The notes under the pieces: generated by a model | The model's database searches: none | Seen by the model: the letters and a program-made list of their open reading frames with translations, nothing else | Told to the model about the DNA's origin: nothing | Shown: positions 32,143 through 42,722 of the stretch, in pieces | Layout of the letters: every line of letters begins with the position of its first letter | Numbering within the stretch: the stretch's first letter is position 1 | Assembly: GCF_038502225.1 (NCBI RefSeq) | Contig: NC_091353.1 | Coordinates: forward strand, 2,028,116 to 2,092,115 | Origin: Cherax quadricarinatus | Taxonomy: Eukaryota > Arthropoda > Malacostraca > Decapoda > Parastacidae | Direction of reading: 5' to 3' | DNA: 64,000 nt | Translations under genes and position numbers: made by a program

Positions 32143-32493
32143 TGATCAGGCAAAAGACTTGGCAGACGATGCACCATCCCCCCAATGAAAAGCAGGGGTG
32201 TCACTAGCACGTTAAGAGACCATACAATAAGTGTCAGGGGCCCGAGACTGTTCAACTGCCTCCCAGCACACATAAGGGGGATTACCACCAGACCCCTGGC
32301 AGTCTTCAAGCTGGCACTGGACAAGCACCTAAAGTCAGTTCCTGATCAGCCGGGCTGTGGCTCGTACGTTGGTTTGCGTGCAGCCAGCAGCAATAGCCTG
32401 GTTGATCAGGCGCTGATCCACCAGGAGGCCTGGTCACAGACCGGGCCGCGGGGGCGTTGACCCCCGAAACTCTCTCCAGGTAAACTCCAGGCA
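32143..32493 (+). mobile_element. LINE-C 3' fragment
   Basis: Carries 'RGVTSTLRDHTISVRGPR' to 'QTGPRGR' and the 3' terminus. Nearly identical to 31270-31604. 5' truncated inside minisatellite E. Confidence 0.88.
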
Positions 32494-32695
32494 AGGTTGG
32501 TAACGTCAGTTAAACAGCAGGGTTGGTAGCACTTGCTACTGCAGCAGGGTTAACAATACTGCCTACACTAGCAGGGTTGGTAGCACTGGCTACAGCAGAA
32601 GGGTTGGTAGCAGTGGCTACTGCAGCAAGGTTGGTAACTCTGGCTACAGCAACAGGGTTGGTAACACTGGCTACAGAACAGAGTTGGTAGCATAT
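32494..32695. repeat. Minisatellite E, segment 4
   Basis: About seven 27-30-bp units between LINE-C and the expanded SINE. Confidence 0.85.
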
Positions 32696-33560
32696 CCTCA
32701 CACACTGAGTGTCCGTGGTTCAATCCTCGGCATGGGTAGAAACGTTAGGAATGCTTCCTTACACCTGCTGTCACTTAACTGAGCAGTAAATAGGTACCTG
32801 AGTGTTAGTCACCTTGCACATGCTGTCCCTGTTCATCCAGCAGTACGTACCTGGGTGTTAGTCACCTTACACCTGCTGTTTCTGCTTATCTAACAGTAAA
32901 TAGGCACCTGGGTGCTAGTCACCTTATACCTATTGTCCATGTTAAACCTAGCAGTAAGTAGGTACCTGGGTTCTAGTCACCTTACACCTGCTGTTTTAGT
33001 TCACCTAGAAGCAGGTGCCTGGGTGTTAGTCACCTTACACATGCTGTCTGTTCACCTAGCAGTAAGTAGGTACCTAGGTGTTAGGCTGTTAGTGGACTGG
33101 AGTGGGTGGCATCCTAGGGTGTGACAAGACTGAAGGACCACAATGGAAACACAGTCCTCGATGACTCGCCGACTTCCTTGGGTTTTCCTGGGTGGTTAAC
33201 CCTCCCAACCACCGGTTATCCTGGCTGGCTTACTATTCCTACCCCGGTTTATCCTGAGTGGCCCACCCTCCTTACCCCGGGTTATTCTGTGTGGTTAACT
33301 TTCTCTACCCCGGGTTATTCTGGGTGACTCACCCTCCCTATCATGGGTAATCTTTGGTAGCTATTCTCCCTACCCTAAGTTATCCTGGTTAGGTATTCCT
33401 CCCTACCCTAGGTTATCCTGGCTTGGCATCCTTCCCTACTCTAGGTTATCCTGCTTAGGTATTCCTACCTACCCCAGGTTAGGTATCCCTTTCTACCTAA
33501 GGTTAGGAATCCCTCCTTACCCTAGGTTATCATGGTTAGGTATCCCTCTCTGCCCCGGGT
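32696..33560 (+). mobile_element. SINE S1 with two internal tandem expansions
   Basis: Starts with a B-box-bearing head 'GTGGTTCAATCCTCGGC' (about 32717-32733). Next comes the S1 mid-body unit (about 53-58 bp: 'ACCTGGGTGTTAGTCACC', 'TTACACCTGCTGTC', 'CACCTAGCAGTAAGTAG') repeated about six times at 32770-33090, and single-copy body 33091-33180. Last is the S1 3' body unit (about 27-36 bp: 'GGTTATCCTGG', 'CCTACCC') repeated about a dozen times at 33180-33560. The normal S1 copy at 12930-13200 has one of each and is about 270 bp; this one is about 865 bp. Confidence 0.75.
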
Positions 33561-33584
33561 AAAAAAATCCTAACAAATTTGATC

Positions 33585-33740
33585 TTACAGCAGCAGGGTT
33601 GGCAACACTAGCTACAGCAGAAGGGTTGGCAATACTGGATACAGCAAAAGGGTTGGCAACACTGGCTACAGCAGCATGATTGGCAACAATGGCTACAGCA
33701 GCAGGGTTGGTAACACTGGCCACAACAACAACAACACAGT
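33585..33740. repeat. Minisatellite E, segment 5
   Basis: About six 27-bp units after the expanded SINE. Confidence 0.85.
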
Positions 33741-33769
33741 CTGTTCAGTTTGTATCAATAAGTGACGTT

Positions 33770-34176
33770 GTTGTATTGATGTGTGAGGTCAGTAAGAACA
33801 TTGATGTATCAGTATTAATGTGTGAGGTCAGTAAGAACACTGATGTATCAGTATTAATGTGTGAGGTCAGTAAGAACATTGATGTGTGAGGTCAGTAAGA
33901 ACATTGATGTATCAGTATTAATGTGTGAGGTCAGTAAGAACATTGATGTATCAGTATTAATGTGTGAGGTCAGTAAGAACATTGATGTATCAGTATTAAT
34001 GTGTGAGGTTAGTAAGAACACTGATGTGTGAGGTCAGTAAGAACATTGATGTATCAGTATTAATGTGTGAGGTCAGTAAGAACACTGATGTATCAGTATT
34101 AATGTGTGAGGTCAGTAAGAACATTGATGTATCAGTATTAATGTGTGAGGTCAGTAAGAACATTGATGTATCAGTA
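33770..34176. repeat. Minisatellite G: 39-bp unit, about 10 copies
   Basis: The unit is 'ATTGATGTATCAGTATTAAT' plus 'GTGTGAGGTCAGTAAGAAC'. Two units are shortened to 26 bp by a precise deletion (about 33870-33895 and 34020-34045). The array ends exactly at the TTAA target of the next element. Its last unit supplies the TATTAA of that target. Confidence 0.93.
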
Positions 34177-34849
34177 TTAACCCTTTGAGGGTTAATGAGG
34201 CTTTGAAGCCTGAGTTCAAGCCATAGTTCTATGCCATGAGCTCAGCTCACTTGGATAAGGTGTGAAAAGTAAATTTGGGCCTAGATATGAAAGAATGCAT
34301 CTATGTAGTAAGTGTGCACCATATAAAACAAATCCTGCATCATGCAGTGCATAATGAGAAAAAAACTGGGACCATGCTTTTGGATTAAAACAGCGACTTT
34401 GTGGTGTATTTTTGTATGTTTTTTACTGTTGTATTCAAAGTTTCTTGATCTCATTTGATAGAATGGAATATATATTACAGAAGTAGAGATGATTTTGATT
34501 GGTTTTAGTACAGAAAATGGCTTGAAACCGTGCTCAAAGTAGCAGAAATGTTCGAATTTTGCTGATGTTCAAGAGTAAACAAATGATGTGACGCATCCAA
34601 TACATGTCAGCTGGTGGGTCTAATGTGCATTCACGAATGTGCTGATATTATTTATACAATTATTACAGTATTGCATAACAGTAAATCTTCTATTTTTTGG
34701 TGTTAATAAAAATTCTTTATGTGAATAAAAAATCAAAATGGAATTCATCAGTAAAGCCTAGACTTGTAACTAATAAATAGAGGAAATGTTATTTTAGTGC
34801 CAGGAATACCTGCAATGTTTATTCTGGACCCTGTTTTGAAATTGGAATA

Positions 34850-35052
34850 GAGTGGTACCCCGAGTTTCGAACTGCTCCCAACTCGACCAGTTATGTAAGT
34901 GTATTATTGTAAGTGCTTTTGTAAGTGTATTTTTTGGGGTCTGAAATGGACTAATCTAATTTACATTATTCCCTAAGGGAACAAATTCGTTTGATAATGG
35001 CACTCGAACAGCCTTCTGGAACGAAGAAAGTTCGAAACTCGGGGTACCACTG
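34850..35052. mobile_element. 203-bp MITE with Tigger-like ends
   Basis: Ends 'AGTGGTACCCCGAGTTTCGA' and its near-perfect inverse, flanked by TA on both sides (34848-34849, 35053-35054). It interrupts the TTAA element between matching internal sequences. No coding capacity. Confidence 0.88.
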
Positions 35053-35218
35053 TATTTTGAACTTTGTGTGAAATTGGCCAAATTACCAATTTCTGATCAC
35101 CTTATTGGGTAGTTGAAATAGTTGACTGGGCAGTTTCTTCTGCTCAATCAATAAAACAGAAGTAATACAGTGGACCCCCGCATAACGTTGGCATCGCATA
35201 GTGTTAAATCTGCATAGT

Positions 35219-35989
<771 letters not shown>

Positions 35990-35990
35990 T

Positions 35991-36290
35991 TTAATATATT
36001 ATGCACCCCATACCCATCCTGTGGGCGGTAGTCAAAAGATTACAAAGGTACATAATGGGTCCAGTGACTGGACCCCAAAGTTATGATAGCTGAACTAGTT
36101 ACAAAGGTAATGAACTCCAGGTAGATCTGGTCACAATCATGGCAAGTTACAGAGGTAATGAATCAGCCTCACTCCTATACATGGTTACAGTCATGAACAA
36201 ATTACAAAGTAATGAACCACTGATACGTCCACACCTGGTCACAATTGTATTGAGTTATAAATACAAATATTAAGTGGATCATACACCCAC
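35991..36290 (-). mobile_element. LINE-F conserved 3' UTR block (3' end of the long copy)
   Basis: Contains 'CTACCGCCCACAGGATGGG' and TATGGGGTGCATAATA. Aligns with 15893-16380 and 35219-35656, with some differences. It is separated from ORF2 only by GT-repeat DNA and the LINE-G insertion. Confidence 0.85.
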
Positions 36291-36538
36291 ACTAGCGCAC
36301 GCACACACACATACACACACCAGGGCGCACGCACGAACATGTGCACACGAGCGTACAAATATATGCATACACACAAGGATGCACATCCACACACACACAC
36401 ACCCACACACACACCCACACTCACACACCAACACCCACACACCAACACCCACACACCAACACCCACACACCAACACCCACACACACACCCTCACACACCC
36501 ACACACACACACACCCACACACGCACAGCACACACCGT
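36291..36538. repeat. (AC)n and CACACCCA/ACACCAAC microsatellite
   Basis: Complex AC-rich tract with a higher-order 'ACACCAACACCC' repeat at about 36425-36480. It is the proximal half of the LINE-F 3' UTR GT run. Confidence 0.93.
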
Positions 36539-37951
36539 GCTGGTTATAATTGACAACCAGCACAGTTTCAGGGAAGGAAAATCCTGTGTCACAAACCTAC
36601 TAGAGTTTTATGACAAGGTGACAGAATGAACATCAAAATGGTATACAATACCAACAGGTTGTTAGGTAAGACACATATGCAACAGTTAGACAACTTTATT
36701 CCGAATAAAGTTGTCTAACTGTTGCATATGTGTCTTACCTAACAAGGTGACAGAAGTAAGACAAGAGAGAGAGGGGTGGATCGACTGCATATTTTTGGAC
36801 TGCAAGAAGGCCTTCGACACAGTTCCTCACAAGAGGTTACTTCAAAAGCTAGAGGATCAGGCACACATAACAGGAAAGGCACTGCAATGGATCAGAGAAT
36901 ACCTGACAGGGAAGCAACAACGAGTCATGGTACGCGACGAGGTGTCAGAGTGGGCGCCTGTGACAAGCGGGGTTCCACAGGGGTCAGTCCTAGGACCTGT
37001 GCAGTTCTTGGTATATGTGAACGACATAACGGAAGGGATAGACTCAGAAGTGTCCTTGTTTGCAGATGATGCGAAGTTAATGAGAAGAATCAAATCGGAT
37101 GAGGATCAGGCAGGACTACAAAGAGACCTGGACAGGCTACAAGCCTGGTCCAGCAACTGGCTCCTTGAATTTAACCCTGCCAAATGCAAAGTCATGAAGA
37201 TTGGGGAAGGGCAAAGAAGACCGCAGACACAATATAGTTTAGATGGCCAAAGACTGCAAACCTCACTCAAGGAAAAAGATCTGGGGGTGAGTATAACACC
37301 GAGCATATCTCCTGAGGCGCACATCAATCAGATAACTGCTGCAGCATACGGGCGCCTGGCAAACCTACAGATAGCGTTCCGATACCTCAGTAAGGATTCG
37401 TTTAAGACTCTGTATACCATTTACGTCAGGCCCATACTGGAGTATGCAGCACCAGTTTGGAATCCACACCTAGTCAAGCACGTCAAGAAATTAGAGAAAG
37501 TGCAAAGGTTTGCAACAAGAGTAGTCCCAGAGCTACGGGGATTGTCCTATGAAGAAAGGTTGAGGGAAATCGGCCTGACGACACTGGAGGACAGGAGGGT
37601 CAGGGGAGACATGATAACGACATATAAAATACTGCGCGGAATAGACAAGGTGGACAAAGACGGGATGTTCCAGAGAAGGGACACAGACACAAGAGGTCAC
37701 AATTGGAAGTTGAAGACTCAGATGAATCAAAGGGATGTTAGGAAGTATTTCTTCAGTCATAGAGTAGTCAGGCCGTGGAATAGCCTAGAAAGTGACGTAG
37801 TGGAGGCGGGAACCATACATAGTTTTAAGGCGAGGTATGATAGAGCTCATGGGGCAGGGAGAGAGAGGACCTAGTAGCAATCAGCGAAGAGGCGGGGCCA
37901 GGAGCTGTGACTCGACCCCTGCAACCACAAATAGGTGAGTACAAATAGGTG

Positions 37952-37953
<2 letters not shown>
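36539..37953 (+). pseudogene. LINE-G (CR1-like) RT, 5'-truncated, otherwise open
   Basis: Starts at 'DNQHSFREGKSCVTNLLEF', is split by a 115-bp hairpin insert (36627-36741), and continues as an intact 387-codon frame to 37874. That frame has 'CIFLDCKKAFDTVPHKRLL' (block A), 'TSGVPQGSVLGPVQF' (block B), 'SLFADDAKLMRR' (catalytic block), 'FNPAKCKVMKIG', 'TIYVRPILEYAAPVWNP', 'RRVRGDMITTYKILRGID' and 'FFSHRVVRPWNSL'. The 3' UTR ends with two copies of 'AAATAGGTGAGTAC' (37929-37956), then (AC)n. Endonuclease is missing. Low decay suggests a recent insertion into the LINE-F GT run. Confidence 0.92.
36627..36741. mobile_element. 115-bp insert containing a perfect 43-bp-arm hairpin
   Basis: Flanked by a 14-bp direct repeat ACAAGGTGACAGAA (36613-36626 and 36742-36755). 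It contains TTGTTAGGTAAGACACATAT... (arm 36659-36701), a single C at 36702, and the exact inverse (36703-36745), the last few bases of which overlap the flanking duplication. Removing the insert and one duplication restores the LINE-G reading frame. It looks like a snap-back copy of part of another retroelement. Confidence 0.85.

Positions 37954-37956
<3 letters not shown>

Positions 37957-37987
<31 letters not shown>
37957..37987. repeat. (AC)n microsatellite
   Basis: Distal half of the LINE-F 3' UTR GT run, just after the LINE-F ORF2 stop. Confidence 0.9.
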
Positions 37988-37989
<2 letters not shown>

Positions 37990-37997
37990 GTAATGCA

Positions 37998-40900
37998 TTA
38001 TTTACAGCTAGCAAAATCAGGGTATTTCTCCAGAATGGTCTGCAATATACCACTGTGGATAAAATGCTTTGCCATTTCTTGAACATTTCTGAGTGAGTTG
38101 TTTCTAAATTCATTAATTTGATCACACTCCAGTACATAATGACGCAAGGTGTGACAATAGTCCATCTGGCAAAGTTTACATTTCGTTTGGTCTACATCTG
38201 GTGGTGGTGATTTAACCTGCCAAAGATACTTGTAACCCAGCTGGAGCCGGGCAGTAATGACATCCAAGAGTCTGCTTATCTTGTTGGATGCACCATAGAC
38301 ATGTGGCTCCTCCTACATGATGGAATGATGATAGATGGACTGACTTGTGTCAATCTCCCTAAGTCTTAAGTCAATAAAGTTCATTTGAAGTTCTTTTCGT
38401 ATTATTGTTCTCAGACTGCTAACTGACAACCCAAGATTGTAATCTACCCCCTCTTTGAAAGCATGCAGCTTAGCCAATTTATCAGTTCTGTCATGCATCT
38501 GAAGACCAATGTGAGATGGAATCCACAGCATGTGCACTCTGACTCCACTGTCCACAATCTTACCATACCTATGTCTGGCTTCTGACACAAGCATGCCACA
38601 ATTTATACTTAATGAGTTGAGAGCATTTATGGATGACAGAGAATCAGTTACAATTAAAGTGTCAACCTTAGATACATGGACACATTTGAGTGCAAGGAGT
38701 ATGGCAAACAGTTCTGTTTGAAGGGTAGAGGCCCAGTTATTGATGCGTGCTCCAATTTCTTTATGAGAGCCATCACTCTGTGTGACAACAGCAGCACTAC
38801 CAGCTGCACCAGTGGACTGGTGAACAGAACCATCGACGTAAATAATTTGTGAAAGAGTGTTCTGTGTGACTAAGTTATCAATACAGCTTAAGGCATCATG
38901 TTTGGCTTCAAGACGAAGCTTTGGTTGTGATTTAAGAAGAGTTTTGGGGGGAAATGGAGGAATGGTAGTTTGGAATGGGGTAATATCCCATGGAGCAGGG
39001 AAATGTCTCTGTTGTCTAACTTGATATAGATCATGTAGCTGGTTCATGCGGAGGTCGGTTCCAGTTTTTTCGATCCATCTGGAAGGATGTTCACCAGTGC
39101 TGAGGAAAGTTTGGAGGGCTTCTGTGCAGGGGTTTGAATGGGCTAGCCTAAGCATATTGACCCCAATAAGGATATTTCTTTCAGTAACACGATCTCTAAT
39201 ACTTGGAATATTAAGTTCTTTCCGCATATTTAAAATTTTGGCAGTACGAGGGCATCCTAGGATGATCCTCATTGCTTCGTTTTGCAGTTTTTCCAGCCCT
39301 CCAAGCTTCCAGTCAGACACGAGTGCAAGTAGTGGCGCTGCATAATCAACCAATGATCTAATATAAGCAAGATACATCATTTTCACAATTTTAACATTAG
39401 CTCCATACCTGGGATGAAAACCTACCACAACTCTAAGTGCTCTCAGCCTTTCTTTGTATTGGCGACAAAGTCTCGTGACAACAGGTTCACGTAGTGGAAC
39501 CTCAAAGCCTAGATACCTGTGTCTGCTTACATATTCTAGAAGAGACTCATCATGCAACTGGATCTGACGAACTGTGCCTCTCTGCCGAGGAGGACGCCTG
39601 TTGAGTATCTTTGTTTTATCCCCTGAGATTATTAACCCCAGGTCCTGACACGAGGCTAGTACATGATTAAGAATGTTTTGGGTGTTGGAGAATCCGGTGG
39701 TGTGAATCATTATGTCATCAGCAAAACTAACCATATAATGATGGGGCTGGCTAGGCATGGCATTAAGTAAGGCATTAATCAAAATGTTGAAAAGGGTGGG
39801 ACTAAGCACACCTCCCTGTGGGGTTCCTAAATCAAAATCTTTAGTTACACTTCTGTGTCCCTGGAACAACACAGACGACTTTCTGTTGGACAGGTAACCT
39901 TTAATCCAGCGGAGAAGCCATCCTCCAACATCCATTCTGGCAAGTTCACTAATGATTACATGTCGGTTGGCTACATCAAAAGCGGATTTAAGGTCAAGGA
40001 ACGTAGTGTATGAGCTGTCAGTGTGCAGAGTGAGAAAGGTGGTAATGCAATGATGCACACTCCTTCCATGCATGAAGCCATGCAACCGGGGTGACAAGAA
40101 TTCCTTAATTCTGTGCATAAGACGATTAAAAAACATCCTTTCGAATGTTTTACACAAGCAGATAGTAAGGGATATTGGGTGAAATGAGTTTTGTTGATTG
40201 GGCTTCGGAATGGGAATAATGAGGCTATTGGTCCATGATTTAGGGAGCTCCCCAGTGACATAACTCTTGTTATATAATTCAAGTAAAGGATTACCTGGTA
40301 CTCGACACAGCAATCTGAGTATGTTGTAAGTAATACCATCCTCACCAGGCGATGTGGAGTTGCCCTTAGTTAGTGCTGCATCAGGTTCATAATTAGTGAA
40401 AGGAATGTTGCAGTCATCTGCCTTGCTGAGCATAAAGCAAACAAGTCTCTCCCTTGCATCATATTTGTCCATTAATTTTGCCTGTGTGGTACTGGGAAGA
40501 CTGTCATAGCTAGATGTAGCAGCCCAAGCACTGACTAACTCATTTGCCCTATGCAAGGGATGAGGGTGCGCGATCTGCCCAGTTCTGTTACCCTTAATTC
40601 TATTTATGTCCCTCCATGCCCAGCTAAGTGGGGTGTGAGCATTGAGACCATTGACAAATTGTTCCCAGTCTGTTTGCCGCAGCTCTGTCATACGCTCTCT
40701 GGCAGCAGCAAGGGCAGTTTGGAAGAGGCTCAGCATTTCAGGGGTACGATGGTTTCTATAGGCTAGGCCTAGTCTGCGAGCAGTATGTTTCAATGTTCGA
40801 AGTTTAGAATCATTGTAATAGGTATGGTTTTTATAAGACTTATGATTATTATGGAAGTCATTTAGATTTAGAGTAGTAGGAGGTTTCAGAGGCAGCTCTA

Positions 40901-41708
40901 AGAAGTTCTGAATACCGCTCACAAGGTCATTGTTAAAAGTCTCGACAGAGGTACACTCATAGGAATTATACCAGTCAGTCACATGTGCAACAAAGTCATC
41001 ATGTTGATCAGGGGAAACATTAAGATGTTTCCATTTTAATATCCCACCAGGGAGAATAGTATTACCAATATCTAGAGAGGTTAGCCTTGGGAAATGATCA
41101 GACGCTATATCTGTTACAATGGAAGACTCACAGCTGGCAGAAGTAATGTTGAAGCCCAGGCACCGATCAAGGACACCTCCATAGATATGTGTGGTTTCAA
41201 GGTCACCTACAATTTGCACATTATCATGACTGTTTAAGAGTGACAACAGTTGATTGCCATTACGATTACCAAACTGAGAGTTTCCAATGCTTTTGTGTCT
41301 TGCATTATAATCACCAATAATGAGAGTAGGTTCAGACTGAGCACAAGTTGGGAGCTCCAAGTAATTAAACTTATCAACAGGAGCATACAAGTTAAATATG
41401 TTGAGAGCAGAGTTCCCAATATAAATCCTAACACCGTGATACTGTAGCCCCTCTGTTTTCTTATGTGCAAGAAGTTGATGGGGAAGTGATTTTTTAATAT
41501 ATAGAATACAAGAATTAGTAGATTTGAGGTTATATGCAACAAACGATGGCAATTTAGGGGGATGGGATTTTTCAGGGACTCTGCGCTCTTGTAGACACAC
41601 AATATCAATGGATTCAGTGGTTACTTTATGATGCAGGTCAGAAAATCTTTTTCTAAGTGATGCAATATTCCAATTTAAAATGGATAGTTTATACGAGTTT
41701 GGTTCCAT
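37998..41708 (-). CDS. LINE-F ORF2 polyprotein (endonuclease, RT, RNase H) with one premature stop
   Basis: 1237 codons in one frame from ATG 41708 to TAG at 37998, broken only by a TAG at 38313-38315. Domains in order: apurinic endonuclease (residues about 8-225) with 'LSILNWNIASLRK', 'CLQERRVPEK', 'LIIGDYNARH' and 'SDHFPRL'. RT (about 440-760) with 'SFHPISLTICLCKTFER', 'TTFLDLKSAFDVAN', 'GTPQGGVLSPTLFN' and 'VSFADDIMIHT'. RNase H (about 1000-1120) with 'IIYVDGSVHQ', 'LQTELFAILLAL', 'LIVTDSLSS' and 'MHDRTDKLA'. After the stop, a CCHC finger 'CKLCQMDYCHTLRHYVLEC'. This is the domain plan of the I group. Its ATG overlaps the ORF1 stop as TAATG, implying coupled translation. Apart from that one stop it could be functional. 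Confidence 0.93.
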
Positions 41709-42475
41709 TATAAAAGTCCAGGGATAGTATTCAATTTCTCAGCAAAATGAAAAATCTTACTAAATAACAAACAGACATAATCAATATCAATATCATCAGT
41801 ATTATCCTTATCCATGAGTCTCCTAAGTGCACTTCCATTTGTGAGACCTCTTGGGAGTCTTTGTATACAGAGGTCACTGCGCTCTTTGTCTGTGAATGTA
41901 TGGAAGGTGACACTATCCTTCGCACTCACCTCTCCGCTTTTATTACACTCATCACTATCATCACATGTATAACTTCCCTCATCATTATGATCAGTGATAC
42001 ATACACCATTATCAACAACCGGGTCATCTCCACACTCAGTATCTATCAATACATTACACTCATCAGGTTGACTATCATGATGGTCTTCACTGCCCTTATC
42101 ATCTTCACTGTGATTGTAAACACCACTATCAGATTCATCGTTTTTGTAATTATTAACACCACTTCAATCATCAGTTTGTTCATCATCACCACACTCATTT
42201 TCATAATGGCTGACAATCTGTGGGTTGATGTACTCATTTGCAACCTCTGTAAGTTTTTCCTCATGGTGCTCAAGTTGTTGTTTCAAACACCATTGTTGCT
42301 TCTCCAGTACTGTTATGCACAGCTGCATGTTGTGTACCACCCCAGCAAGACTAGCATCATTTGGAGGTATGAAGTCCCGATCAGCTGAGCCAGGTGGCTG
42401 ACTGACAGCTGACTCAGCCAGACAGATGGTGTCAACACCAGCAGCATTACTAGTGTTGATAGCAGACGTGATCAT
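41708..42475 (-). pseudogene. LINE-F ORF1, acidic and without zinc knuckles
   Basis: ATG at 42475 opens 256 codons in a single frame to TAA at 41710-41708, broken by one TGA at about 42166-42164. A coiled-coil-like stretch 'ITVLEKQQWCLKQQLEHHE' lies near residues 55-75. It is followed by a long Asp/Glu/Asn-rich region and a C-terminal 'LCIQRLPRGLTNGSALRRL' with an aspartate run. No CCHC knuckle is visible, unlike typical I-type ORF1. The stop overlaps the ORF2 start codon by one base. RNA-binding role is inferred from position only. Confidence 0.7.
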
Positions 42476-42722
42476 GCTCTGCTGATGTTCTCCCAGAGAT
42501 AGCGATACATTTTATCGCTAAAATTTTGCCTCGCATAGTGTTAAAAAATTTGCTCAACGCGATTCGTCTGAGACACGTCCATGCGGCCTGAGCCAGCCTC
42601 ACTTGTTCTGCCAGTGGCATTGTTTACAAGCCAGCCTCCACGGTAACATTCAAGCATACAATTGGAACATTTCATATTATTACAGCCTTTTTATAGTGAT
42701 TTCACCTGAAAAGTAAGTGACC

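Larger units (their letters stand above)
35991..42497 (-). mobile_element. LINE-F: near full-length I-type non-LTR retrotransposon, interrupted by LINE-G
   Basis: On the minus strand: ORF1 (42475-41708), ORF2 (41708-37998) and a 3' UTR made of a (GT)n run (split by LINE-G at 36539-37953), with the conserved 3' block 36290-35991 ending in TATTAAACTAAA. It sits inside Tigger next to its left end. ATAG occurs at both junctions (35215-35218 and about 42498-42502) and could be the target duplication. The second 3' UTR fragment at 35219-35989 lies directly downstream, so the locus holds two copies in tandem. Confidence 0.8.

Noticed and set aside
41861..42388. 175-codon plus-strand hydrophobic ORF that looks like a membrane protein
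   Set aside because: Antisense shadow of the acidic ORF1 of LINE-F: Asp/Glu codons read in reverse give Ile/Val/Phe runs.
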